Shown here in pieces: positions 34,645-46,416 of a stretch of DNA of 64,000 nt. Numbering within the stretch: the stretch's first letter is position 1; each line of letters starts with the position of its first letter. A program made the translations under genes and the position numbers. The notes beneath the pieces were generated by a model. That model was not told where the DNA came from, did no database searches, and worked only from the letters and a program-made list of their open reading frames with translations. This DNA is from Diadophis punctatus similis (Eukaryota; Chordata; Lepidosauria; Squamata; Dipsadidae): contig JALIGW010000002.1 in the NCBI GenBank assembly GCA_023053685.1, positions 41,627,220 through 41,691,219 of the forward strand, given 5' to 3'.

Positions 34645-34865
34645 AAGTGCCACTTGAACACCAATGGCATTGACAAATTCACTATCGGCCAATTGCAAAA
34701 GGCAGCTTTACTTGGAACATCCTGCAACAATATCTGTAACCCCATCAAACATCCACATCTGCCTATCCTAGGTTCTTGGAAAGGTCTTGATAGGTAGACA
34801 AAAATGCCAAATCCAGTCTGTACATCTGGTGGACTGTGTGATGAACCAATAATCATTTCATAGAG
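34645..34865 (+). mobile_element. R4/Dong-clade LINE 3' fragment
   Basis: Frames read LNTNGIDKFTIGQLQKAALL followed by GTSCNNI, then tgccaaatccagtctgtaca. The same order (cttggcattgataaa..., tgccaaatccagcc) ends the relic at 20010-21180. Too short to be functional. Confidence 0.65.
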
Positions 34866-35177
34866 CACTGTACACTAAATATAAAAGTCAAGGGCAAGGC
34901 ATTTTAAAAGACACGATCATCAAATTAGACATTTATTAAAATAGCAGACTAAATAAAAGTGGGCTTGACCAGTCAGAATGGTCTCTTTGGAAAAAGCATC
35001 CCATTAATTCAGTGTTATTCCCCAGAAAGATATCTTTTTCCCCCAACAATTTTATATTAGTATTGAAAGATGTATAATGTATGAAGATTTTGCAACTGCT
35101 TATGCAAAAGGCATACAGGTTAATGAATAACTCATTCAATAACCATTTAAGGTTTTTGGCCTTATTTAGTTGGGAAG
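34866..35177. other. Gene-free stretch
   Basis: Nothing recognised. Confidence 0.45.
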
Positions 35178-35179
35178 TA

Positions 35180-36089
35180 CTGTATTTTTCGGAGTATAAG
35201 ATGCACCTTTTTACCCCAAAAAGAGGGTGAAAATTTGGGTGCGTCTTATACACCGAATGTAGCCACACCCAGCCACACCCACCCTTTGGCCTCTGCCTCC
35301 CAGCAATTTACCTCCTTGCAGCAAACATTACAGAGCCTGATTAGCATAAGCTAATTAGATTATCAGCCTCCCGACCTACAGCTGAGACCTACAGCTGATT
35401 CAGCACAGGCAGGCCACGTGCTAGAACTGAAAGTGAAACTAGCAGCAAGGAGGCAAATTGCTTGGAGGTAGACTGCTGGCAATGTTGGACTGCTGAAACT
35501 GCAAGGAGGTAAGTCAATAACTAGAAATGTCTATAGAATGTTCAAATGATTAGACTTTTTTTAAAGACTGCTTTATTATTGTTCTAGACAAATTAACAAA
35601 GTGAAGAAGCTTTTTAAAATAAATGCTTGATCTGAAGAGGCCCAGTGCTATTGTATCTTCTTTTAAATAGCAGAGAATAACTATACTTCCGGAAAGCCAC
35701 ATCAAATTTAAAGATCTGTAAAAGTATAATCTGAAATGTAACAGTGTGCTGTTTAGTATTAATATAAGGCAGCTGAGTTAAACCCTGACTTAGTCATGTT
35801 TGGAGTAGATCTATTTAAATAATTGGGAGGAGTTAGTGTGACTACATTTAAGAAAACTTTCTGGCATTAATATACTGCCATAATGTACATTTCTCCAATT
35901 CTTTGCTATTTCTATGGGTCAGACACACATGCACAGAAATACACAGCAAACAGTGTATATCATCTGCACTGTTTGCTGTTTGCTGTTTGGCAAATTGCAG
36001 GGAGGCAGAGGCCTTTTTTCCTTGTTTTCCTCTCCCAAAACTAAGGTGCGTCTTATACTCCGGTGCATCTTATACTCCAAAAAATACGG
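35180..36089. mobile_element. TA-flanked DNA transposon derivative, CCGTATTTTT family (910 bp)
   Basis: The left end is CTGTATTTTTCGGAGTATAA; the right end gives the inverse CCGTATTTTTTGGAGTATAA. Both are flanked by TA. Sub-terminal repeats of tgcgtcttata occur near both ends. No transposase was found. Same family as 37729-38121. Confidence 0.75.
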
Positions 36090-36379
36090 TAGTTAAGATG
36101 TGCATGTCTCTCTTTTAATGAACATTCATGTATCCACCAATTTGCTGTCTCCCTGAATTCTTATGTAATCCCCAAAGGAAGACTTCTGGAGGGAACGTTC
36201 CAGTGAAAACTATGGGAAACCATGGAGGGTTCAGAAAAAAGGGAAAGATGTATAACCACAAACATCAGTAATAGCACTCTTCCCAACTTCTAACATAGGC
36301 TAAAATGAAGCACCCATTGGAGAAATTGAAAGGACATTTTTAATCGTCCTGAAAATAAAATGGAAACAGCATTTTTCCA

Positions 36380-36626
36380 TACTGTGTGTGTTAGTGTGTT
36401 TGCAAAGTATTAGCTGATTTCTTCACTATACAAGATATTTAAGCTTATTTGAATTAAGAGATATTTTCTGATCATGGTTCTGTCAATCAGAAATTTCAAT
36501 CCTCTGTGTGTGTGTTTGTGAGTTTGCAAACTATCAGCTGATTTCTTTACTGTACAAGAAATTGAAGCTTATTCGAATTAAGAAGTAGTTTCTGATCATG
36601 CTTCCATCAATCACAAATTTCAATCC
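36380..36626. repeat. 124-bp tandem duplication
   Basis: Copy 1 is 36380-36502, copy 2 36503-36626. Each begins with a (TG)n-like stretch, then gtttgcaaa, agctgatttctt, aagctta, gaattaag, and ends aatttcaatcc. Clear point differences show the duplication is not recent. Confidence 0.9.
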
Positions 36627-37726
36627 TGTTCCTTCATCCTGTCTTTCACAATTTATGGTGTAACATATATAGTAGGTCAGTGCATTATTTACTCTGCATG
36701 GGTACATTCTTGATACTTCAATAAGCAAATGTGACTGCTAAGTTATGGAACAGTTTTCAAGGGTATGGGTGGGGAAGGTTGGTCATCTTGGACTTCTATA
36801 ACAGAAGATGCTCACAATAATGGGACCACAAGCTTGATAAGTGATTTGTTTTAACATTCCTATTACTCAACAAACACACACCATTTATTTTACACAGTAT
36901 TGCATGGGAAGGTTTTTTGAAATATTATCTCATTATCTGAGTGTGCTATATTCTTTGTTCTAATGTCTAATGTCTTTGGAGACTAGAGGACTCCAATGTC
37001 ATGCAACCCATACTTAAGGTGAATACAGCTATCATCTTCTCATTTCATTTTCATATAAGCACTAGATGACTCTATTGCCTACAAAAAATTCCCAGCCCAA
37101 TAAACTTATCTCCCCAGTGTCTTATTAATTGCATCATTTTGATTTAACCTTTGGGCAGACAAATATATGCATGCCTTCTTTTGATATGTTTTTCAATTTT
37201 CTTTTCACTTCTTCGAGCGGCATTTGCATAAGCAATCCTAAAACAGACAACATTGCATACCTTTTACTGGATTATAACCCCCACACACCCCATTCCCAGA
37301 ATAATAACTGGCATGATGGATCATGCAGATACTTAAAAGCCATTTGGATTTTTTTTCCTGAATATACTTATAAACTTGAAGAGAAATCTTGTTATTCATA
37401 ACCCAGTTTCTGGTAGTAAATGCTGCTTGCAGGCTTCTGTTGTACTATCTCAAGTGTCTTTTTAAGAAACTAGAAGGTTGTTTATACTTTTCCTTAAGGA
37501 ACCACTTTAAGGCAAGAGCTGATGCAATCTACATAAATGCACACATACACACATAGTGGTGCTTAAAGTTTTGTCAACCCTTTTGAATTTTCAAATATTT
37601 CTTCAAAAATATAACTTAAAATGTGGTCTGTATTCTCGACACAAGTCTTAAAAATAGATAAATGGAACCCACTTAAACAAATGAGTTAAAAACATTATAT
37701 TTGTTCATTCATATAGTGAAGAAAAT
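36627..37726. other. Gene-free stretch
   Basis: Nothing recognised. The open frame at 37129-37401 has no visible domain. Confidence 0.5.
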
Positions 37727-37728
37727 TA

Positions 37729-38121
37729 CCGTATTTTTGGAGTATAAGACGCACCTTTTTCCCCCCTAAAAGAAGCTGAAAATTTGGGTCCGTCTTATAC
37801 TCCGAATGTAGCTTTTTCAAAGCTTTTTTTTCCAGCCCTAATGAGGTGCTAATGATCTTCTGCAGGATTTTTTCATTCCTACTCCCTCTGAAGAAGTTTT
37901 TTTTCCAGCCCTAAGTCTCTGCAGGCTTGTTTTCATTCCTACTCCCTTCGAAGAATATTTTTTGCAACCCTAACCAGGGGATAAAATAATGTGCTGAAGC
38001 TGACCAGACTAAGGACACTAGCCAGATGAATACCTGGTACATAGATTTTTCCCCTCTTCTCCTCCCCAAAAACTAAGGTGTGTCTTAAACTCCGGTGCGT
38101 CTTATACTCTGAAAAATACGG
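37729..38121. mobile_element. TA-flanked DNA transposon derivative, CCGTATTTTT family (393 bp)
   Basis: The ends are CCGTATTTTTGGAGTATAAG and its inverse, finishing aaaaatacgg. TA flanks both sides (37727-37728 and 38122-38123). The internal gtgcgtcttatactc words match 35180-36089. Confidence 0.8.
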
Positions 38122-38123
38122 TA

Positions 38124-38788
38124 TCCAAAGCTACAATATGACCGAGAGAAAATTGGATAGGCTTTCAAAATTCTATTATTATACCTTGCTGCAAATAGAG
38201 CATATCTGAAATCTCACTATGCTGTTTATTGATATAGCTTTCCTGAAAAGGGTGATTGTAATATATTTTTCTTTGCTATACCATATTAGATTTCAGCAAT
38301 GGTATTGACTTTTCTTACACATGACATCTTCTCTAATTAGTATATCAAAAAGAAATTTCTTGATAGCTTTTCCATGACACAATATGATGGCTTTGCATAT
38401 TTGATCCTTTACCTGAGTATGAAATGACACTTTATGTATTTAGTTCATATTTATATAGCCAACATCACAGAATGTGACTCTGGGCAGCATACAATGAAAA
38501 CAAACCATGAATTTTTTTTAAAATCTATGGTTAAAACACTTCGTTGATGTTACTATTCAGAGACTAGCAGAGGGTTTAAAGTTATGGACAATGTGGTCAC
38601 CTCACTAATTTGCCACTTCCTGGAGATATCTCAGCTTGTTGACACAACCATATTTTGAGGGAATTCCTGAGGAATATCAAGGATGGGAACAGTCACACCT
38701 CAGGGAAAATGGTGTTCTATAGGGCAGGTGCCATTCTTCATCAAGAATAATGTTAAGTTGATAACACCATATTACCCTTAGCCATTCA
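38124..38788. other. Gene-free stretch
   Basis: Nothing recognised. Confidence 0.45.
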
Positions 38789-39060
38789 TTTACAATCAGT
38801 GGTGGGCTGCAGCCGGTTCGCATCGGTTCGGGTGAACTGGATGTTAAGATTCTGCTTAGTTCGGCAAACTAGCAAATTCCACCACTGGCTGGCCCCTCCC
38901 CCTCACCTTGCCACGCCCCCCTTGGATTGCCATTCAGGGTGGGGAAGCTGCAGGGGCCTTACTGGGAGCCACGTTGATCAGCTGGGAGGCTGTGAAAGTG
39001 TGAATTAACCTGCAGTGCCGATCAGCTGGGAGGCTGCCACCCCCCTGCAGCCCAAAAGAA

Positions 39061-39182
39061 GACCATGTGACCACCAGTTTTTTAAAAAGTTCAGTCAGAC
39101 CTTCCAACTTCGCGAGATCTTTTTTTCCCTGAGACATTGGAAGGTCTGACTGAACTTTATTTAAACTGGAAGTCACATGGTC
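39061..39182. repeat. Long inverted repeat inside the hAT element
   Basis: The left arm, gaccatgtgac...agaccttccaa, pairs with the right arm, ttggaaggtctgac...gtcacatggtc. The arms are about 46 bp with few mismatches, around a loop of roughly 29 bp. Confidence 0.9.
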
Positions 39183-39369
39183 TTTTGTTGCCCTGCATGC
39201 AGGAGAACAGAGCTGGAAGGCAGGTTAGTCAGGGAATGGGATGCGGTGTGAGTGAGGATTTTGCAATATCATTGGTCTGGGATGGGGTGGAAGTAAAGAT
39301 TTTGCATTATGATTGTTCATAAGTAAGTAAGAACGAGTAAAAGAGGAATGGAAAAATCCCTATCTGTAG

Positions 39370-39490
39370 ACCAGCGTTTTTCAGTCTTGGCAAGTTTAAG
39401 ATGGGCAAACTTCATGCTGCCTTGGCAATTCTGGAATTGAAATCCATGCACCTTAAAATTGCCAAAGTTGAGAAGCATGAGTCTACTACA
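39370..39490. mobile_element. Diverged fold-back hAT MITE (family B)
   Basis: tttttcagtcttggcaagt at the left and attgccaaagttgagaagc at the right, around gcaattctggaattgaaatcc. Same plan as 63380-63514. Confidence 0.6.
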
Positions 39491-39713
39491 GTTTAGGATT
39501 TTCCTTTCCTGTTTTATTTGGAGTTTGGTGCAATTAAATAAATCAGTTGTGGTTTCCCTAACAAATAGTGATTAAAGTGATATGAACCATTACTGGACTT
39601 TTAAAATTAAAGTAGATCTGGGCTTTGATGATTAGATATTGGATTATGGAAATAATGTAGACGAATGTTAATCTTAGAGTAAGATTTTGATATATTTTTA
39701 CTTATATCTGTAC

Positions 39714-40022
39714 CAGTGGTGGGATTCAAATTTTTTTACTACCGGTTCTGTGGGCATGGCTTGGTGGGTATGGCGTGGCTTGGTGCACGTGGCTTGGTGG
39801 GCACGGCAAGGGAAGGATACTGTAAAATCTCCATTCCCTCCCTACTCCAGGGGAAGGTTACTGCAAAATCCTCATTTCCTCTAGATCAGCTGGGACTCGG
39901 GAGGCAGAAGATAGATGGGGGCGGGGCCAGTCAGAGGTGGTATTTACCAGTTCTCCAAACTACTCAAAATTTCCACCACCTGTTCTCCAGAACTGGTCAA
40001 AACCTTCTGAATCCCACCTCTG
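39714..40022. mobile_element. hAT-type MITE, nested
   Basis: The ends are CAGTGGTGGGATTCAAAT and CTGAATCCCACCTCTG. Flanking octamers atctgtac (39706-39713) and atctttac (40023-40030) match at 7 of 8. Sister of the copy at 23903-24210. Confidence 0.88.
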
Positions 40023-40324
40023 ATCTTTACCAAAGAAAGTTGGAAGTCATTCTTTTCTGGTTTTCTTTCTATTCCTCTTTCTTTCTTACACTTTCACTCT
40101 TTTTCTTTCTTGAGCCTTTTCTTTTTTCAAATCTGTTTTTTATTCGTTTATCTCTTAGCTTTGTATTTTTCTGATGTATGAAGGATCAAATACTAAGCCA
40201 TTATAATTCTACATTCCTTATTTACAGAAATCATATCAAGATTTATAATGAAATTCACTGGGAGCCATCTCATATAAGGCAGGCTCTGAGTCTTTCTAAC
40301 CAAAAAGTGTTTATCAATGGAAGA

Positions 40325-40480
40325 TAATATTTGTAGCTCAGGGTTGAACTATGGGGTCCTTGGTGCTCTCTGAGCTTGATGGTTTTCTTGCAGATGTTTC
40401 ATTACCAAACTAGGTACCACCATCAGTACTAAAAGGGAGTGGAGTTTGCTCTCATTTTCATATACTAGTGGATTATCCTG
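40325..40480 (+). mobile_element. Penelope-like element tail fragment
   Basis: The words ttgtagctcagggttgaact, gtgctctctgagcttgatgg, cttgcagatgtttcattacc and aaactaggtaccaccatcag recur at 9315-9440, 10395-10450, 44515-44600 and 50340-50430. The last of these lies immediately after a Penelope-like RT relic. Assignment is inferred from that association. Confidence 0.5.
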
Positions 40481-41271
40481 TCAGCGTTGATCAGTTGCTT
40501 CACAAACAGTGTTTTGATTGGTGCTGGGTCTCTACAGCCTCAGGCAGAGAAGGGCTATTCTCTGCACTCCTCCCTCAAATATTCTTTAAAATACAGAGTT
40601 TCCCAGTATTCCTTTAGGAACCTCCAACATGAAAACTGTGGTTACTCATCCTAAAATGAATCCTCTTTACCTGGAGCTTCAAAATTTGCTGTTTGCTGGG
40701 AAGGTGTGTAGCTAAAAGTCAGTCTACATTTAGTGTACATCTGCCTTTGGGGATATTTCTTTATAACCAAACAAAAGTGTATTTTCTGTGCAGTTCACAC
40801 CCTTTGCTCGCTGAATCTGTATGTCACAAACCAAAGCCCACATTTTGTAATTAACCCCCATGCCCATTTTGACTGGCAGAGTGCTGCAGGAGACTGAGTG
40901 CTGTCATACCCCCTGGCCAAGCTCCTGGCCACCTCCACCCAGCCTTGCCCACTCAGCCAGTCATTAGGGCAGAGAACCGATTGTTAAAAAATTTGCAGCA
41001 CACCACTGTTTACAATGATTATCACTCCTTCCTTTAGATACCAGTACTGCAATCAGGTAGAAGAGCGGAGTGCAACCATTCAGGAATTAAACAACTCTTA
41101 TCAATCCCAGCCATCATATCCTTGGTTTAAGATGACAAAATATGACTAGTATGAGTCAACAGATTGTTCATTTCTATATAAAAGATTCATTGCCATCTGC
41201 TCCTTGGCAAATTCTTAAAAAATTAATCTTAGAAACCCAATTGCATTAGATTGCCATTTATAGGTTCTCCG

Positions 41272-41628
41272 CAGTGGTGGGTTCCTACCAGAGCTGTCCG
41301 GTGCGTAGCTCTGGTAGGGAGTGTCCGATTGCGCAATTTGCGCTTGACCGCTCCAGAGCCGTCTTCGCTGGTCTGTCGCGTGTGTCGCCATCTTTTTGTG
41401 AAAATTTTTGGCCGATTTTGCTTTTGCGCATGCGCAGAAGCAAAATCGCACCGAAATCTCACATGCGTGTGTGTCCCCTCATGAGATTTCAGTGAGATTT
41501 TGCTTCCACGCATCCGCAGAAGTAAAATCACATGAGGGGGCATGCACGCGTAATGAGCGCGCACGCACCCAAAATGTGGAGATTCACGCATAGCGCACCA
41601 GCATCGGTAAGTGAGCAATCCGCCCTTG
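41272..41628 (+). mobile_element. hAT-type MITE, CpG-rich family A
   Basis: The ends are CAGTGGTGGGTTCCTACC and GAGCAATCCGCCCTTG. Octamers gttctccg (41264-41271) and gttctcct (41629-41636) match at 7 of 8. A perfect TGCGCATGCGCA lies at 41425-41436, flanked by GCAAAAT/ATTTTGC inverted words. Splice-donor-like CGGTAAGT at 41605-41612. Confidence 0.9.
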
Positions 41629-41636
41629 GTTCTCCT

Positions 41637-44094
41637 GGCCCAAACTAGGTTGAATAAGTTTATAAAAAGAAATACCATTGAGGTTGATTCTAGAAATTTT
41701 CTGAAGTGTGATAATAAAAACAAAAACAACTATTGGAATCTTAAAATGTGATCCAATACACTGTACTGATAAATCCCCATTGAATTGCATGGGAAGCAAA
41801 ATGTCCAGTTGCCTTTTGAAAAAGCACCTTTGTAATTTTCAGGCCTAGCTAATCTGCAACTTTTCAGTAAGAAATATAGATATAAAAAAAGCAAAGGAAT
41901 GCATGTAACAACATACCATGCACTAATTTAAAAAATACCTGGGCATTTTCTGATGCTAGTTTATGACAGTCATGTATATTTTAAGGGAAATCTACATTGT
42001 CAAACATGAAAAAAATAGCCTAAAGCTGTAGGGTGTGGACAAAAAAATAATACTGAGCCAAAACAAATAATTTCAACTTCTCTTAAATATATATGGGGGC
42101 TTCTTTGGCTATCATCAGGGATAAACCATTACATGTTGCAGGTTCATACATCATTGCTCTTTGCTGTCACGATGAAAAATAGAACTTTTTGTTTACTTAA
42201 AAATTTGAAATGTCATGAAACTCTGCTTGAAAAATGAGGCAAGGGGGAAAAATTCAAGTGTCCTCCCTTTTCAGAAAAAGAATGCTGTATTTATTAGGGC
42301 AAAGTAGACAGGAAATAAAGGAGATTGTGTGCACTAGTGGAAACAGATCAACTAGTGTTTACATAGGAATAATTATCATAATCAAGGGAGATAAAGAATG
42401 CAACCATGAATAGGGGAACTGATGACAATAGGAACCAAGAATAAGGGATTAAACCTTCAAATGACCCACTATAAGTCCCAACAGATATCTAATGAATAAA
42501 GAAAGGTGAAACCAGAACCATATTTCATGAAAGAATGAGAGTCCCCATCTGTTTATAATAAAAATGTACCCTTAGGAATGGGTGTTTAATAGCTCTTGTT
42601 CAGGATTTAAAAAGTAAATCAGAGCCATAAATCAGTTGGTATGATTTTTAGGGGGCGTAGTTTATGAAATATTATATACTTTTCTGATAATTCATTTGGT
42701 AAGAGATTTTTTTTAAAAAAAAATGTTGAGAAATGTTTATTTAAAGAGGGAAATTAATCTTACTCTTTTTAAAAGTTATATTTATGAAACTAATCTGTTT
42801 ATAATGATTAATCGGATGTATTTTTAAAACCTGGTGTAATAGTTTGTGTAGTGTCCAAATGTATAGCACAATGTGCAGAGTGTACCTTTAATCTCTAAAC
42901 CAATCCAGACAACACACATTGATTCTTTTACTGTAACACACTCAACCAAGCCAATAAAGCATTGGAGAACATAAAAAGGGAGTGAACTGGCACAGTCAAG
43001 TAATATCCATGGAATACATTTAACTTAGAATTTGCCGTGTGCAGGATCCAATTAGTTCCATCCAATCAACCATGTTATAGGAAACCTCAATTGACATGTT
43101 TGGGCTACCTGATCCTCCAAGAAAAGGAGAAAGAACAGTTAAAAAAGCAAGGTAGGACTCTGTGTTGACAACATATTGGCTGCGCTGACCAAGTCACACC
43201 TATTGCTTTCTGCTGGCCAGTGTAAAACTGCTAAGAACATGACTCACAAGTGCTCGTCTGTCAGAGAAACCTACTGGATATGTAGCACTCCTGGAAAACA
43301 ATGATAATTTTTGATTCAATTAGTGTAATTGTGTACTGCCCAAATGATCAGCAATAATGGAATTTGACTAGATTAGCTTGCTAGTAAAAGTGTGAGATGG
43401 AGGAAGGGTCACTGTAGGCTTGGATAGCATCAAGCATAAATCTACAGTGTTTCATATCCCACTCTGGTCTTTTCAGATCAGTCTTCTTTGAGCCATACCC
43501 CCTTACTTTTGATCTAAAGTGACAGCTATTTTTCACTTTTTGAAAGCTGAGTATAGCTTCATCTTAAATATCTTGTATACCTGTATGACAACTGTCCATT
43601 CTAATTCTAAGACCTCATTTCTGGCAAACACCGTAAATATGAACTTATGCTAGTCTCTTGTTTATAACTGCTTGTCTGATTGTAGTAACCAGACATTTTG
43701 CTAAAACCAAAATCAATATACTGTGGCCTAGCAGAGGACATAATTTTAGGATTACTTATGAATGCATGCCCAAAAACAAATATATATTTTTTCTATAGAT
43801 ACTTTAGTTTTTTTCAAATTAGATCACCTTTTTAAATAGAAATGTAGATAAACTAGGTCTCCTGGGTGTGAGATGTAGAGCTTTAGATGATTGTAGTCTA
43901 GATTTGGTAGCTTTGATATGGAAACAGATTAGGGGCTCTTTTTAAACATAGAGCTACAGAAAGAAGGCACCATAGGCATTTATACAAGAGCCATCAGTAA
44001 ACAGCCCAACCAAGAATATCTAAGATCACTCCCCCACCCATACAAAGAGGCAAGTCACTGGACTATAAACTGACAGCAAACAACACTCCTTACT
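41637..44094. other. Gene-free 2.5-kb stretch
   Basis: Unique-looking AT-rich sequence without a convincing open frame, exon or repeat. Confidence 0.5.
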
Positions 44095-44341
44095 AGCAAT
44101 AGCAATAGCACTTAGACTTATATATTGCTTCACAGTGCCTTACAACCCTCTCTCAGCGGTTTACAGAGTCAGCATATTGCCCTCAACAATCTGGGTCCTC
44201 ATTTTACTGACCTCAGAAGGATGGAAGGCTGAGTCAACCTTGAGCCTGCTAAGACTTGAACTGCCAAATTGCAGGCAGCCAACAGTCAGCAAAAGTAGCC
44301 TGCAGTACTGCATTCTAACCACTGCACCACCACCGCTCCTG
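44095..44341 (-). repeat. tRNA-derived SINE
   Basis: Minus orientation: agcaatagcaatagcactta at the left is the reversed tail, and aaccactgcaccaccaccgc at the right the reversed tRNA-like head. Near full length. Confidence 0.88.
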
Positions 44342-44605
44342 GTGATAATGTTACCTAGTTAGGGCAGGGGTGGGCAAACTATGGTTCTTTGAGGACCTGT
44401 GGACTTCAACTCCCAGAATTCCTGAGCCAGCCATGCATGCATGGTTGGCTCAGGAATTCTGGGAGTTGAAGTCCACAGGTCCTCAAAGAGCCATAGTTTG
44501 CCCACCCCTGAGTTAGGGTAATGAAACATTTGCAAGAAAACAAGCAAGCTCAGAGAGCACCAAGGTCCCCAAATTTCAAACTTGAGCTACAAATATTCTC
44601 CTTTA
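44342..44605 (-). mobile_element. Penelope-like tail fragment, split by a MITE
   Basis: gttacctagttaggg (to 44364) continues after the MITE as taatgaaacatttgcaag and gctcagagagcaccaagg, the reverse of the tail seen at 40325-40480. Confidence 0.5.
44365..44510. mobile_element. Fold-back hAT MITE with exact TSD (family B)
   Basis: The exact 8-bp duplication agttaggg flanks it at 44357-44364 and 44511-44518. The whole 146 bp is a nearly perfect palindrome from CAGGGGTGGGCAAACTATGG through a centre of gccatgcatgcatggttggc to CCATAGTTTGCCCACCCCTG. The high arm identity suggests a recent insertion. Confidence 0.95.
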
Positions 44606-46408
44606 CTGGTATTTATACAATCTTATTGACAAGTGTTCATTTTACTACTTTCAACGTGACATAATTCACTTATTTACCATGATTTGGGGTGAATGAGACA
44701 TGCCTATCCATAAGTTCAGACACTTGCCCTACTTCAGGTTGATATTGGCAGAGGAGTTTATAAGTTTGAAAACGACAAAAATTCCTTAGAAAATGATACA
44801 CATCCACCATATTAGCACGACACTAAGTTCCCAAAACAGCACAAACAGGTCTTAGCATTGTGACCATATATGTAGCCCACAGAACTTTCTTTAAACCAGG
44901 AATAGCTCAAAGCTGGCTATTAAAACATTGTAAATATTGTAAAACTAAGAAAAATACTGAAATTCTGCCAAAATGATAGTAAATGTACTGTACTTACAAA
45001 GTTCACAATTAATTTACCAAATTTTTAAAACCCACCTTTAATAAACATTGGAACAAAAGTAGGCTTCACCTTTTTGTGTTAGACATGTGAGTATGTGTTG
45101 AGAATAGGGCTGACAGCAAATAAATGCCCTTCCCCTCTACAGCACTATAGGAGATTACTAAACCAGCTACTGAAATGTACTATCAATGACATTAATCACC
45201 CAGTGAATAATATATTATAAATTATATTAATTTCATACACACACACACACACACACATACATACATACATACATACATACATACAGTATATTTCCTGGCT
45301 TACTGGTACAGTATATACTGTATAAGGCATCCAAATGAATGGCTGCTATAGCAGAGATGAATAAATTGTTTTTATAACCAAAAAATGGTCTTAGCTATAA
45401 ACATCCATTTATAATTTTCATCATATATTGATGCATTACTCTTGAAACTGCTGACCAAGGTCATTGTGTTGTCACTGTGCTAGCAGAGTGGAATAATGTT
45501 TAGAAACATTTTTAGCAGCCATAAGGGAAGATATTTATGTAGCTTTCTCTTTTGTATGGAACATTGTTTCATTTGCTTTGTCTCTTTTAGTGTGTCATGG
45601 AAATATTTAATTAATAGTAATGTGTAGCTCATAAAGATATAGAAGGACCAATTTGTTGTAAAGTGTAACAGACTGGCAAGAAGAATGTGTTTAGGAAATA
45701 ACAATTGTACATATCAACCATCAGAGCTGAGAACTCCCTGTCAAAAATCTAATAATGATTTCATAAGGTTCATTTCCACACTAATGAAAAATTAGATTAT
45801 GAGAAATTTTGTAATTAAGAACCAATGCCCAATGGTTATATTATAGATATGAGAAATCCTGCATATAGTTTTGAAAAGATTTGTTAATTGCAGATTGGGA
45901 AGATAGAAATCCCTCTCTGGTGTTACAGAAGAGTTAGCAGAGCAATGATGTGAGATATGGGCGGCTGCCCTGACCACTGCTTCCAAACAAACCCAATTTA
46001 TTTAAGTAGGATTTTCATGAGAGCTTCAGCGCGAAGACAGATTCTGGCTCCAAAATTTAGCTAAAAGAGTAGATGAAGAGACCCTCTGGTTTACTATCCA
46101 CAATAATGACAAATTATCAATAACACGCTCTATTGAAATCTAAGACAAAGTGTTGCCAAATCCTTTGCACCAGATGGTTGGGGCACCTTTCAGAATTCAT
46201 AACATGTCACATATATGCATATCCAGATCCATTTGCCTCAAACACTGAATTAGGAAGAAGTACCACATTTTTAAAATAAATTGGGTTGGGGAACTTAAGG
46301 GACAGTGTGACTGCCATTAAGCTTCACAGCATTTTAAGAGACATATTTCACCCTTTAAAAATTCCAAATTCTTTCAGCCTAAATCCTGGCCTACACAGTT
46401 TACACTCA
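44606..46408. other. Gene-free stretch with (AC)n(ATAC)n microsatellite at 45237-45286
   Basis: The microsatellite is clear. The rest is unrecognised AT-rich DNA. Confidence 0.55.
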
Positions 46409-46416
46409 AGCTAAAG

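Larger units (their letters stand above)
38797..41008. mobile_element. Large non-autonomous hAT-type element with nested insertions (2212 bp)
   Basis: The exact 8-bp duplication tttacaat flanks it at 38789-38796 and 41009-41016. The terminal repeats are CAGTGGTGGGCTGCA and TGCAGCACACCACTG (14 of 15 complementary). Inside are a hairpin (39061-39182), a fold-back MITE relic, a second hAT MITE with its own duplication (39714-40022) and a Penelope-like tail (40325-40480). No transposase frame is seen; part of the length is due to the later insertions. Confidence 0.88.

Noticed and set aside
37129..37401. 90-codon open frame as a host exon
   Set aside because: No recognisable domain, no flanking splice consensus that I could support, and composition like the surrounding AT-rich DNA.
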